Origin: JAUILH01 sp965230535
GTDB lineage: Bacteria; Bacteroidota; Bacteroidia; Flavobacteriales_D; JAUILH01
Length of the DNA: 64,000 bases
NCBI GenBank assembly: GCA_965230535.1
Contig: OZ246010.1
Span: 2,170,001 to 2,234,000, forward strand
Direction of reading: 5' to 3'
Positions 25,637-34,586 of the stretch are shown here, one piece after another (position 1 is the first letter of the stretch; each line of letters opens with the position of its first letter). The notes beneath the pieces were generated by a model. It worked only from the letters and a program-made list of their open reading frames with translations, did not search any database and was not told the origin of the DNA. Made by a program: the position numbers and the translations under genes.

Positions 25637-26221
25637 CTAGTTTACCAGAGCTTGAATATTTGTACTAAACAGCTTAATTGCTATTGCCAAAAGAATAATC
25701 CCGAACACTTTTTGTAATACGGCAATGCCATTTGGTCCCAGGAAGTTTTCTATTCTTCTGGTAAGCTTAAGCACAACAAAAATGAGCAGCACGTTAATGA
25801 CAACCGCCACTAAAATATTGGCGGTATCATATTCCGCTCTTAATGCAACCAGAGATGTCATAGTACCAGCACCCGCCAAAATTGGAAACGCCAGAGGAAC
25901 CACAGAGGCAATTTTCGGTGATTCTGCACTTTCATCCCTAAACAGCTTGATGCCCAAAATCATTTCGAGGGCCATAAAGAATAGGATGAATGCACCCGCC
26001 ACGGCAAACTCATTTACCGTTACATGAAACAAGCCCAGGATTTGCTCTCCTATGAAAAGAAATCCCACCATAATTCCAAAAGCTACCAAAGAAGCTCTCA
26101 GCGGATGAATCTCACCAGCTTTCTTCTTTATATTAATGATCACAGGAATAGATCCTATCACATCAATTACCGCAAACAACACCATGGTTGCACGCAATAT
26201 TTCATCACCATTAAATTCCAT
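25637..26221 (-). CDS. MarC family integral membrane protein
   Basis: 194 residues with six predicted helices. Motifs typical of MarC/YhcE proteins: IDVIGSIPVIINI at the start, FLFIGEQILGLFHVTVNEFAVAG, LALEMILG-like ALEMILGIKLF, and AFPILAGAGTMTSLVAL. The biochemical role of the family is not established despite the historical link with multiple antibiotic resistance. It overlaps purN by 11 bases, so the two are translationally coupled. Confidence 0.85.
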   Translation of the reverse strand: MEFNGDEILRATMVLFAVIDVIGSIPVIINIKKKAGEIHPLRASLVAFGIMVGFLFIGEQILGLFHVTVNEFAVAGAFILFFMALEMILGIKLFRDESAESPKIASVVPLAFPILAGAGTMTSLVALRAEYDTANILVAVVINVLLIFVVLKLTRRIENFLGPNGIAVLQKVFGIILLAIAIKLFSTNIQALVN

Positions 26222-26801
26222 CTTTCAAAAATTTATGAATTGTGGAAGGGAAATATTCCGCCTCCAGCATTTTTACTTTTTCTTGAATTTGTTCCGGAGA
26301 ATCGTTTGTCTCAACTGCTGTTTTGGCCTGAAATAGAATGCGACCTTTGTCGTATTCGGAGTTTACCAAATGAATGGTAATTCCGGTTTCCTCCTCCTGA
26401 GCCGCTTTAACCGCTTTGTGTACATGGATTCCGTACATCCCTTTTCCTCCATACTTTGGCAATAATGAGGGATGAATGTTCACAATTCTATCCTGATACA
26501 TGTCTATTAATTCGTCAGGTATCTTCCTGAGAAAACCTGCCAAAACCAAACAATCAATTCCGGAGCTTTGTAGATGCGCTCTTACATTGATGCCTTCTTC
26601 TGTAATAAATTCATTGTCAAAAATGAGCTTTTCTACGCCAAACTCCTCAGCAATGGCAAGTGCTCCTGCCTGTGCTTTGTTGCTGCCAACCAGCATAACA
26701 TTGACCTCCTCAATAGTCTCAAAATACCTAAGAATATTGCGCACATTACTCCCTGTGCCTGAGGCCATTATTGCCAGTCGATATGGTCGTTTCATTGTCA
26801 T
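26211..26801 (-). CDS. purN: Phosphoribosylglycinamide formyltransferase
   Basis: 196 residues, the usual PurN size. It begins LAIMASGTGSNVRNIL (phosphate-binding loop), and has LAGFLRKIP, the catalytic IVNIHPSLLPKYGGKGMYG (Asn and His) and the Asp-containing ending IHLVNSEYDKGRILFQ. It transfers a formyl group from 10-formyl-tetrahydrofolate to GAR in the third step of purine synthesis. Two in-frame ATGs, 26801 and 26795, are both plausible. It is the first gene of the four-gene run ending with rnhA. Confidence 0.93.
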   Translation of the reverse strand: MTMKRPYRLAIMASGTGSNVRNILRYFETIEEVNVMLVGSNKAQAGALAIAEEFGVEKLIFDNEFITEEGINVRAHLQSSGIDCLVLAGFLRKIPDELIDMYQDRIVNIHPSLLPKYGGKGMYGIHVHKAVKAAQEEETGITIHLVNSEYDKGRILFQAKTAVETNDSPEQIQEKVKMLEAEYFPSTIHKFLKDGI

Positions 26802-26915
26802 TTCGCGACAAAGGTAGTTTTACTCTCTATTATTGCCCAAAAAATGACAGAAATTATGTTCCCGTTCGTTAAAACATAAATATTCAATATATTCAAGGTC
26901 TTTAATTGTAGCAAA

Positions 26916-27593
26916 ATGGACATTAATCAAGAAGACTATCCTTTCGTTCCTTACACCAGAGACACTTATTCTGAAGAAGAAATGATCGAGAGAAGCAAGC
27001 AATTCTATGAGTACATGGATACGCGTAGATCCGTCAGACATTTTTCAAACAGGCCCGTTCCCAGAGAAGTGATGGAAAACATTATTATGACGGCTTCAAC
27101 GGCTCCGTCCGGTGCGCATAAGCAACCATGGACCTTTTGTTTGATCTCCAATGCGGCATTAAAAAATGAGATTCGTGCACTTGCAGAAGAAGAAGAAAAG
27201 AGAAGCTATGGTGGCAGAATGAGTGAAAGATGGCTGAAAGATCTGGCACCACTTGGTACGGATTGGATTAAAGAATTTATTGATATTGCTCCATGGATTG
27301 TTGTCCTTATGAAGCGAGCATATGAGGTAGAAGAAGGCAAAAAGTACAACAACTACTATGTTTCAGAATCTGTGGGCATAGCTGCAGGCATGTTTATTAC
27401 AGCTGTCCACAATGCGGGCTTAGTAACTTTAACACATACACCCAGTCCGATGAATTTCCTCGCGAAAGCCTTGAAACGCCCGGATAATGAGCGTCCATAC
27501 CTCTTGCTACCAGTGGGCTACCCATCTGATGAGGTAACTGTGCCAGATTTAGAGCGTAAAGCCTTAGAAGAGGTAGTGGCCTATTATGAGTAA
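26916..27593 (+). CDS. Iodotyrosine deiodinase-like nitroreductase family protein
   Basis: 225 residues. The whole length follows animal and bacterial iodotyrosine deiodinase: RRSVRHFSNRPVP (FMN phosphate site), TAPSGAHKQPWTF, EEEEKRSYGGRMSERWLKDL, WIKEF, NAGLVTLTHTP and LLPVGYPSDEATV-like DEVTVPDLERK. The Glu, Tyr and Lys that hold the amino acid part of iodotyrosine in characterised enzymes are at the matching places. It would use FMN to dehalogenate halotyrosines or related phenols. It lacks the membrane anchor of the mammalian enzyme, as expected in bacteria. It stands alone upstream of acpP. Confidence 0.85.
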   Translation: MDINQEDYPFVPYTRDTYSEEEMIERSKQFYEYMDTRRSVRHFSNRPVPREVMENIIMTASTAPSGAHKQPWTFCLISNAALKNEIRALAEEEEKRSYGGRMSERWLKDLAPLGTDWIKEFIDIAPWIVVLMKRAYEVEEGKKYNNYYVSESVGIAAGMFITAVHNAGLVTLTHTPSPMNFLAKALKRPDNERPYLLLPVGYPSDEVTVPDLERKALEEVVAYYE

Positions 27594-27599
27594 AAAAAT

Positions 27600-27630
27600 T
27601 TTGCCATAATACTTAAAAGTCTTTTATTTG
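27600..27630 (+). promoter_or_regulatory. Promoter of the acpP block
   Basis: A TTTG at 27600-27603 (-33 box) and TTTATTTG at 27623-27630 (one mismatch to TAnnTTTG), spaced by 19 bases, lie 33 bases before the acpP start. This is a good Bacteroidota sigma-ABfr-type promoter. Confidence 0.55.
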
Positions 27631-27662
27631 CGCTCTGAATTAACCTATTAAAAAAGCAGATT

Positions 27663-27899
27663 ATGTCTGACATAAAATCAAGAGTTGTCGCTATTATTGT
27701 TGACAAATTGGGTGTAGATGAGGGAGAAGTTACTCAAGAAGCAAGCTTTACTAACGACTTAGGAGCTGACTCATTAGACACCGTTGAATTGATCATGGAA
27801 TTTGAAAAAGAATTCAACATTGCTATCCCGGATGACCAAGCTGAAAAGATTGGTACTGTGGGAGAAGCTGTTTCTTACATTGAAGAGAACGCAAAGTAA
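27663..27899 (+). CDS. acpP: Acyl carrier protein
   Basis: 78 residues, the standard length. LGADSLDTVELIMEFEKEF contains the Ser that receives 4'-phosphopantetheine. The N-terminal helix SRVVAIIVDKLGVDEG and final GEAVSYIEENAK are also typical. It carries growing acyl chains in fatty-acid synthesis. fabF follows 22 bases later, then rnc, in the conserved order of this phylum. Confidence 0.97.
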   Translation: MSDIKSRVVAIIVDKLGVDEGEVTQEASFTNDLGADSLDTVELIMEFEKEFNIAIPDDQAEKIGTVGEAVSYIEENAK

Positions 27900-27921
27900 T
27901 TTCGTAGTTAAAATTTCTTGA

Positions 27922-29175
27922 ATGGAGCTTAAACGCGTAGTCATAACAGGAATGGGAGCACTTACTCCTATTGGAAATAATCTTAATGATTACTGGAGCG
28001 CCCTGTTGAAGGGTGTTAGCGGAGCTGCTCCAATCACGCATTTTGACGCGTCAAAATTTAAAACCCAGTTTGCCTGTGAGGTAAAAGGGTTTAATGTAGA
28101 AGAGCATATGCATAGAAAAGAGGCGAGGAAACTCGATCTCTTTTCTCAGTATGCTATGGTAACATCAGCTGAGGCCATTGAAGATTCCGGATTAGATCTG
28201 GAAAGCATTGATGTAGACAGAGCTGGGGTTATCTGGGGTTCAGGTATTGGTGGTTTGAGAACGTTCCAGGAGGAGTGTATTGAATTTGCTAATGGAGACG
28301 GAACACCAAGGTTCAATCCTTTCTTTATTCCTAAAATGATTGCAGATATTGCTTCCGGGCATATTTCAATCAAATATGGTTTTAGAGGGCCGAACTTTAC
28401 AACCGTGTCTGCCTGCGCTTCTTCAACCAATGCCATGATTGACGCCTTTAATTACATTCGTTTAGGTAAGGCTGACATCATGATTACAGGAGGTTCTGAA
28501 GCCTCTGTTACTGAAGCCGGAATGGGTGGATTTAACGCACTTAAAGCACTTTCAACAAGAAACGACGACCCTTCAACGGCCTCAAGACCGTTTGATAAAG
28601 ACAGAAACGGGTTTGTCCTTGGAGAAGGTTCTGGTGCTATCATCCTTGAAAGCTACGAGCACGCCATGGCCAGGGGTGCTAAAATTTATGCAGAAGTTGC
28701 CGGAGGTGGCTTATCTGCAGATGCCTACCACATGACCGCTCCTCATCCGGAAGGGTTGGGTGCCATCAATGTGATGAAGGCGGCTTTAGAAGACGCAGAA
28801 TTAAAGCCAGAGGATATCGATTACGTGAACGTTCACGGAACATCTACACCTCTTGGAGATATTGCTGAAACGAAAGCCATCAAAGCGATTTTCGGAGAAC
28901 ATGCTTATAACTTAAACATCAGTTCTTCTAAATCTATGACTGGTCACTTACTTGGTGCAGCAGGAGCCATTGAAGCAATTGCCTGTATCATGTCTGTACA
29001 AAACGATATTGTTCCTCCAACGATTAACCACCATACGGAAGATCCTGATATCGACAACAAATTGAACTTCACTTTCCATGAAGCTCAAAAAAGAACCGTG
29101 AACTGTGCTTTGAGCAACACTTTCGGTTTTGGAGGTCACAATACTTCTGTGATCGTTAAAAAATTCAAGGGTTAA
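27922..29175 (+). CDS. fabF: 3-oxoacyl-[acyl-carrier-protein] synthase II
   Basis: 417 residues. RVVITGMGALTPIGN at the start, catalytic Cys in TVSACASSTNAMIDAF, the two His residues in NVHGTSTPLGD and SMTGHLLGAAGAIEA, and the closing NTFGFGGHN. It performs the condensing step of chain elongation with malonyl-ACP. It is encoded between acpP and rnc on one transcript. Confidence 0.97.
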   Translation: MELKRVVITGMGALTPIGNNLNDYWSALLKGVSGAAPITHFDASKFKTQFACEVKGFNVEEHMHRKEARKLDLFSQYAMVTSAEAIEDSGLDLESIDVDRAGVIWGSGIGGLRTFQEECIEFANGDGTPRFNPFFIPKMIADIASGHISIKYGFRGPNFTTVSACASSTNAMIDAFNYIRLGKADIMITGGSEASVTEAGMGGFNALKALSTRNDDPSTASRPFDKDRNGFVLGEGSGAIILESYEHAMARGAKIYAEVAGGGLSADAYHMTAPHPEGLGAINVMKAALEDAELKPEDIDYVNVHGTSTPLGDIAETKAIKAIFGEHAYNLNISSSKSMTGHLLGAAGAIEAIACIMSVQNDIVPPTINHHTEDPDIDNKLNFTFHEAQKRTVNCALSNTFGFGGHNTSVIVKKFKG

Positions 29176-29179
29176 AATT

Positions 29180-29884
29180 TTGTTTGGTCTTTTTAAATCA
29201 AGATCACTCTCCCCAAAACAGCAAGCGCTTTCTAAATTCATTCAGAATAAGTTTGGTTTTAAGCCAGATAAGCTGGATTTGTATGAAGAGGCCCTTCGCC
29301 ATAAGTCTTATACCAAAGAGACAAATCTAAGTAACAATGAACGCCTGGAGTTTCTGGGAGACGCCATTTTGGACAACATCATGGCTGTTTACCTTTTCGA
29401 GAATCACAGAGAAGCCACTGAAGGCGAGCTTACTCAAATGAAATCGCGCATGGTTAGCAGAAAAACACTAGGTGCTTTAGGAGTAAAAATTGGTTTGGAG
29501 TCCATGGTAGACTTTCTGGATGGGAAGTACGTGAATAAACAAACCATTTGTGGCAATGCGTTGGAAGCTGTGGTTGGTGCCATTTATCTGGATAAAGGGT
29601 TTAAACAAGCCAAAGCCAGCGCAATTAAGCTCTTTCAGAAACATCTGGACCTCAACTCTGTGATTCATGACAATGACGATTACAAAAGTCAGATTTTAAT
29701 CTGGTCGCAGAAGAATAAAAAAGAACTCCAGTTCAAGTTAGTTCTTCAGGAAGATTTGGGACACGAAAAGAATTACGTATACAACATCATCTGCGACGGA
29801 GAGCTCATTGGGGAAGGTTCCGGCACCTCAAAAAAGAAGGCTGAACAAAATGCCTCACAACAAGCTTTGAACAAGCTCTCGTAG
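29180..29884 (+). CDS. rnc: Ribonuclease III
   Basis: 234 residues with a TTG start 4 bases after the fabF stop. The signature ERLEFLGDAILD gives the metal-binding acidic residues, and the second set is in GNALEAVVGAIYLDKGF. The C-terminal 70 residues are a double-stranded RNA-binding domain (DYKSQILIWSQ..., GSGTSKKKAEQNASQQAL). It cleaves dsRNA in rRNA maturation. There is no ATG in the first 49 codons that would leave the fold intact, so the TTG start is likely. Confidence 0.93.
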   Translation: MFGLFKSRSLSPKQQALSKFIQNKFGFKPDKLDLYEEALRHKSYTKETNLSNNERLEFLGDAILDNIMAVYLFENHREATEGELTQMKSRMVSRKTLGALGVKIGLESMVDFLDGKYVNKQTICGNALEAVVGAIYLDKGFKQAKASAIKLFQKHLDLNSVIHDNDDYKSQILIWSQKNKKELQFKLVLQEDLGHEKNYVYNIICDGELIGEGSGTSKKKAEQNASQQALNKLS

Positions 29885-29938
29885 AGAAGATTCTTTAAGA
29901 CGGATAACCTTCCTTGTTTCTTAACGTAATTTTGTTGT

Positions 29939-30355
29939 ATGTCTCGCTTTGTCCTGGATGTAGAATATGATTTTGAGTTTGATTTGATCGGTATCTGTTC
30001 AAATTCAAAGGATTACAGCCTTGTTTGGAATCTAAATAGAAATTTGGATCTGGAATTGAAGCGTGATCTGGAGGATTTTAACATTCTCCTTGGCAAAAAC
30101 TCAAGTACACACTCGGTCTTTAGGTACACTTGTGAAGAGACTCACGCCTCCTATGAACTGATTAAAAACAAAGGAACTGGAGGATTTTTAATCCCTGAAC
30201 AGGCTCAGGTTCAGTACTTTTTGCTATTATATGACAACGGTTTACAAACACCAGATCTTGTTGCCACTAACATTAAGCAAATTAATGTAGTAAGTTTGGC
30301 TTTTGTACTGAATGTTGAGAGTCTGATCAATAAAGAAAACCTGATCACAGCATAA
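29939..30355 (+). CDS. IPExxxVDY family protein
   Basis: 138 residues. The name-giving motif reads IPEQAQVQY here, with Asp replaced by Gln, in GGFLIPEQAQVQYFLLLYD. This small family of unknown function is encoded between rnc and pyk across Flavobacteriia, as here. It has no signal peptide or membrane segment. The conserved position suggests a housekeeping role, but none is known to me. Confidence 0.8.
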   Translation: MSRFVLDVEYDFEFDLIGICSNSKDYSLVWNLNRNLDLELKRDLEDFNILLGKNSSTHSVFRYTCEETHASYELIKNKGTGGFLIPEQAQVQYFLLLYDNGLQTPDLVATNIKQINVVSLAFVLNVESLINKENLITA

Positions 30356-30446
30356 ACTTAGTGCCCTTAGCATTATATTTACCTTAAATTAACTTCCACA
30401 GCAGCATCTAAAGTTAAATTTGACGCCTGGAAGAACCAGAATTAAT

Positions 30447-31868
30447 ATGACACCATTGAAACACACTAAAATCGTTGCCACCCTTGGGCCAGCCTGCTCA
30501 GACAAAGACACTCTCCGAGAAATGATTCTTGCAGGTGTAAATGTTTGCAGGTTGAACTTTTCCCACGGCGAGCACGAAACCAAGAAAGAACTTATTCAGA
30601 TAATCCGCGAACTGAATGAGGAGCTTGGTGTTCATACAGCCATTCTGGCGGATCTTCAGGGACCAAAGCTCCGCGTAGGTCTGATGGAGGACAATCAAGT
30701 CCTGGAAAAAGGCGCACGCGTTCAAATTGTGACTGGTGACTTCACTGGAACAGCAGAGAAGTTTAGCATGACTTATCAGGATTTTGCGAAGGACGTTAAA
30801 CCCGGCGAAAGTGTTCGTTTAGATGATGGAAAACTGGAATTGAAAGTCATTAGCACTAATGGCGTGGACCTGGTTGAAGCGGAAGTCGTTCATGGAGGTG
30901 TGTTGAGCTCAAGAAAAGGTGTGAATCTTCCAAACACGGATATTTCATTGCCTAGTTTAACCGATAAGGATCGTGAGGATTTGGTGTTTGCCATGGAACA
31001 GGATGTAGATTGGATCGGGCTATCTTTTGTACGATCAGCCAGAGATATTATTGAGCTGAGACACATGATCACCAAAGCAGGAAAGTACTGCAGAATCATC
31101 GCAAAAATTGAGAAACCAGAAGCCCTGAACGATATTGATAACATCATTGCGGAGACGGATGCCATGATGGTGGCGCGCGGAGATTTGGGAGTAGAAATTC
31201 CAATGCAGAATGTGCCTTTGGTTCAAAAAATGCTCGTGCGTAAGTGTCTTAGAAACGCTAAGCCCGTGATCATTGCGACTCAAATGATGGAAAGCATGAT
31301 CAACAATAGTTCTCCAACCAGAGCAGAAGTCAATGATGTGGCAAACGCCGTATTAGATGGTGCAGATGCCGTGATGCTAAGTGGAGAAACGTCTGTTGGA
31401 AAATTCCCGGTTGAAGTAGTGAAAGCGATGGCCAGTGTAGTGAAGCAATGCGAAACTGAAGATGATATTTACTACAGACAAACCGCTCCGGAAAAAAACC
31501 AAAACAGATTCATTACGGACTCGATCTGCTTTAATGCGACCAGGTTGGCTAAAAGGGTAGATGCCAACGCCATTATTACCATGACTTTTTCTGGTTATAC
31601 TGGCTACAAGATTTCAAGTCAGAGACCAAACGCTCAGATTTTCATTTTTACAGGAAACCCAAGGATTCTGTCTCAATTGAGTCTGGTTTGGGGTGTGACC
31701 TGCTTCTATTACGACAAAATGGTTTCTACGGATCATACCATTGCCGACATCAAGTACTTGCTTAAAAAACAAGGTTATTTGGTAGAAGGCGATCTGGTCA
31801 TCAACATAGCGAGTATGCCCATCGAGGAGAAGGGTAATTCCAACATGTTGAAGCTGAGCTACGTCTAA
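30447..31868 (+). CDS. pyk: Pyruvate kinase
   Basis: 473 residues from ATG 30447. HTKIVATLGPACSD and CRLNFSHG at the N-terminus, RLDDGKLEL in the B domain, the active-site signature IIAKIEKPEALNDID with the catalytic Lys, then ARGDLGVEIP and the C-terminal regulatory domain (DSICFNATRLAKRV). It makes pyruvate and ATP from phosphoenolpyruvate in the last step of glycolysis. The gene ends overlapping by 4 bases with a convergent gene. Confidence 0.96.
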   Translation: MTPLKHTKIVATLGPACSDKDTLREMILAGVNVCRLNFSHGEHETKKELIQIIRELNEELGVHTAILADLQGPKLRVGLMEDNQVLEKGARVQIVTGDFTGTAEKFSMTYQDFAKDVKPGESVRLDDGKLELKVISTNGVDLVEAEVVHGGVLSSRKGVNLPNTDISLPSLTDKDREDLVFAMEQDVDWIGLSFVRSARDIIELRHMITKAGKYCRIIAKIEKPEALNDIDNIIAETDAMMVARGDLGVEIPMQNVPLVQKMLVRKCLRNAKPVIIATQMMESMINNSSPTRAEVNDVANAVLDGADAVMLSGETSVGKFPVEVVKAMASVVKQCETEDDIYYRQTAPEKNQNRFITDSICFNATRLAKRVDANAIITMTFSGYTGYKISSQRPNAQIFIFTGNPRILSQLSLVWGVTCFYYDKMVSTDHTIADIKYLLKKQGYLVEGDLVINIASMPIEEKGNSNMLKLSYV

Positions 31869-32782
31869 CCAATTACACGCACTGTCGTAGTCGTATATCT
31901 CTGACTTGCAAACATGCTCGCAGGGAGCAATAAATTCACGCTAAAGTTTAAGCCTGTCATAGTCATGCCAGGATCAAAGTTTATCTCTGGGACATCTGTG
32001 TTTTCTATCTGCTCCAGTTGAGTATTTCTAATGCTGTATGAAGCGTTGAGGGAAATTCCTATGTCCTCATCTTCATCAAACATAAAATAGATGGCAGCTT
32101 CCCCTGTCATGGCATTGCCCTTTATATTCCACGGAGAAAACTCTCCTCCACCCTTCATTGTTCTTCTAATAACCCAATCATACATTGCGGTTAAACGAAT
32201 CAGGGTTCTGTTCCCGCCAGCTATCATCAGGTTGGCGTTAAACCCTTTTTGGTTTCCGCCATTGAAGTCGTGATAAAAATCAGTTCCCATTACATTATGG
32301 GAAGTATTTGTGAAAGAATTGTAGTCAAAATTCTTGCTGGAGTTGGCTGCAGCAATGACGTTGTCGTTTACAATCTCTGTGGGATTCCATTGGTATTGTG
32401 CACCCAGGAACAAGCCTATGTTGTCACTAAAATACCCCCCAAACGCCAATTTCATAGAAAAGCCTGTTCCGTCCGTTCCACTCAAACCGGGAGATTTCTC
32501 ATGTTCCTTAACCCATTTTTTCGGTTTAAGTGCAAACCCCATGGTAAACAGAAAGTTCTCACTATAGCCCTCCAGCTCAATTGGGACATGCCTGTTCACT
32601 AAGTGGCCTTCCTGAAAATTGCTGAACTCAGGGGAGCCGTTGACTAAACTTGCAGAATACCTGTAGTTATCCATTTTGGTATTTCCCATTAAATAACCAG
32701 CCCTTACAAAAGCGTGATTAAACTGTGCCTGTGAAGCGAATCCCGCTACACACATGACAATGATAACAATCGTTCTTTTCAT
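31865..32782 (-). CDS. Outer-membrane beta-barrel-like protein, unknown
   Basis: 305 residues with a signal peptide ending FASQAQ (about residue 20). The mature part alternates Gly/aromatic strands (FSMKLAFGGYFSDNIGLFLGAQYQW, GLNFSVNLLLPASMF), typical of an 8- to 12-stranded barrel. Asn-rich loops lie in the middle (about 150-190). I recognise no specific family, and the PorP/SprF hallmark segments are not obvious. It appears to be monocistronic. Confidence 0.7.
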   Translation of the reverse strand: MKRTIVIIVMCVAGFASQAQFNHAFVRAGYLMGNTKMDNYRYSASLVNGSPEFSNFQEGHLVNRHVPIELEGYSENFLFTMGFALKPKKWVKEHEKSPGLSGTDGTGFSMKLAFGGYFSDNIGLFLGAQYQWNPTEIVNDNVIAAANSSKNFDYNSFTNTSHNVMGTDFYHDFNGGNQKGFNANLMIAGGNRTLIRLTAMYDWVIRRTMKGGGEFSPWNIKGNAMTGEAAIYFMFDEDEDIGISLNASYSIRNTQLEQIENTDVPEINFDPGMTMTGLNFSVNLLLPASMFASQRYTTTTVRVIG

Positions 32783-32899
32783 AATACCCCAAAACTATGG
32801 GGTCTGTGATCTCAGGTAAATACGTTGAAGTGCGTAAATCCAAAAACATAAACTGAACCTTTTTCGCTAAAGTGTGTATCAAATAAAAACCACAAACCA

Positions 32900-33526
32900 A
32901 TGATCAGATCAATTTTCCTTCTCCTGACTTTTGTCTTTTCGACCAGCTATACAAACGCACAGCTTATAGTGCGGAAAAGACCTGACATTAGTAAAAAGGA
33001 AGCTGAAAAACGCATAAGCGCCTGGTATGAAAAACATGCAGAGGGATATAGTTTCTCCGTTCCTGAGGAGGACGCGGACATTAAGGTTACCCGGTACCAT
33101 CCGGAAAGAGCTGAAGAAAAAAACAACTTGATTCAGGTACACTGGCTGGGAATGACCATTACTCTGGCATTTGACAAACCCTTTGATGAAATTGACCAGA
33201 CTTCTGAGGGACTTCAGGCTGCCTTTTTATATGTGTCTGTAGACGACATTTATAATTCTATTAACACACCTGGCTGGAATGTTTACCCTCGAACACCAAG
33301 CTCATCAAATAATAAGAAGGACTGTGTTAAGTTTACAAAATTTGAGAACGGAGAAATCTCATTTTCCCTAAACTGGAACATCTATACTGTTTTTGGTTAC
33401 AGCACAAAGGAAAAATGCTTTAAACAAAGGGGTATTGCCGACGGGAGTGTCTCTGAGGAGTGTATGGTAGAGGTGCGTCAAAAATTGCCTCTTGAGATTA
33501 AAGTTAGTGGGAAAATCATGAAATAA
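32900..33526 (+). CDS. Secreted protein, unknown function
   Basis: 208 residues with a signal peptide (FLLLTFVFSTSYTNAQ). The mature protein is a mixed alpha/beta sequence with several tryptophans and three Cys residues (KKDCVKF, KEKCFKQ, SEECMVE). It has no known motif. It is divergent from the barrel protein gene at 31865-32782 and separated from it by 117 bases, which should hold both promoters. Confidence 0.65.
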   Translation: MIRSIFLLLTFVFSTSYTNAQLIVRKRPDISKKEAEKRISAWYEKHAEGYSFSVPEEDADIKVTRYHPERAEEKNNLIQVHWLGMTITLAFDKPFDEIDQTSEGLQAAFLYVSVDDIYNSINTPGWNVYPRTPSSSNNKKDCVKFTKFENGEISFSLNWNIYTVFGYSTKEKCFKQRGIADGSVSEECMVEVRQKLPLEIKVSGKIMK

Positions 33527-33583
33527 AACCATATAAACCAACTACCTGAGAAGTGCAAGCAGTTGGCCTATATGAACTTGCTG

Positions 33584-33757
33584 CTAAGATTTACTGTACT
33601 TATATATAGCCATGCTTGGCACTGCCACAAATGCCAGACTCGCTATGCCGAGCACTAAACCAATATTAGCTCCTGGCCAATGCATGACCTTAAAAAGCAC
33701 AGATAAGGCGGTTAAACTAAGGCCAATTCCTGTTGATAGATAAGCTGTTCTTTTCAT
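33584..33757 (-). CDS. 57-residue membrane peptide with GldL-like motif
   Basis: A short gene read from ATG 33757 to TAG 33584-33586. It has two transmembrane helices, about residues 5-24 and 31-52. Between them is FKVMHWPGAN, nearly the sequence (FKIMHWPGA) that opens the first membrane segment of GldL, the T9SS/gliding motor protein. The cytoplasmic part of GldL is absent. It lies 140 bases downstream of the LytTR regulator gene in the same direction. Role unknown; it could be a stand-alone GldL-motif membrane protein of the sort scattered in Bacteroidota. Confidence 0.6.
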   Translation of the reverse strand: MKRTAYLSTGIGLSLTALSVLFKVMHWPGANIGLVLGIASLAFVAVPSMAIYKYSKS

Positions 33758-33896
33758 CTTTTTAGTTTTAATGGTTTTAGATGAAATGTGTTTTTGTGAA
33801 AATGGTACAATAACGGTTCGTATGACAAGAATAAATCATATGCGAACTTCTGAGGCCCTATATGTCGGCTCTGTTAACAAATAGAAGCAAGCTGCT

Positions 33897-34586
33897 CTAC
33901 TTAAGTTTATCTAAAAAGGCTTCTTTGTATGTGGCGCTTATGGAAAGACGCTTGTCCCCGATATACACATGATTATCTTCTACTTTATGAACCCATGGCA
34001 GTGAAACCAAATATGATCTGTGGATTTGAACAAAATCTCCAGAGTCGAGCAAGTCCTTTGTTTCCTTCATAGACGCTCTGACCAAAATTCTTTCTGTTTC
34101 TGTATGATACTGTACATAGTTCCCATCACTTTCCACATAAAGGATTTCATTATAGAACAACCTTTTGCTTTGGTGTCCGGTATTTACGAAAAAGAAGTCT
34201 CGATCTCTTTTTGGTGCCTTATTAGGCGCAGACTTAAGCATGATTTTGGCCTTGTTTACCGCTTTTAAAAAACGACCTGCCTGAAAAGGCTTTAGAAGGT
34301 AATCCACTGCCGCCAACTCGTAACTGTCTACGGCATATTCGCTATAAGCAGTTGTGAATATAATGAGTGGTGGATTTGAAAGGTTTTGCACTAAACTTAG
34401 TCCATCCAACTCTGGCATATTTATGTCACAAAATAGCAAATCAATGTCATGCTCGTTCATGTAGTTCAGTGCCTCAAACGGGTTTAAAAAGGTGGCTTCC
34501 AATTTCAAAAAAGACACTTTTTCCGCATGTCGTTTAATTACCTCAAGCGCCTTTGGTTCATCATCTATAGCAATACTTCTAATCAT
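33897..34586 (-). CDS. LytTR-type response regulator
   Basis: 229 residues. Receiver domain with acidic DDE near the start, phosphoacceptor Asp in DLLFCDINMPELDG, then the Thr of IIFTTAYSEYAV and the Lys in DYLLKPF. The C-terminal LytTR DNA-binding domain has LYVESDGNYVQYHT and FVQIHRSYLVSLPWV. It is encoded directly after its sensor kinase (one-base overlap, TAATG) and downstream of an ABC exporter. It probably controls that exporter or envelope genes. Confidence 0.93.
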   Translation of the reverse strand: MIRSIAIDDEPKALEVIKRHAEKVSFLKLEATFLNPFEALNYMNEHDIDLLFCDINMPELDGLSLVQNLSNPPLIIFTTAYSEYAVDSYELAAVDYLLKPFQAGRFLKAVNKAKIMLKSAPNKAPKRDRDFFFVNTGHQSKRLFYNEILYVESDGNYVQYHTETERILVRASMKETKDLLDSGDFVQIHRSYLVSLPWVHKVEDNHVYIGDKRLSISATYKEAFLDKLK

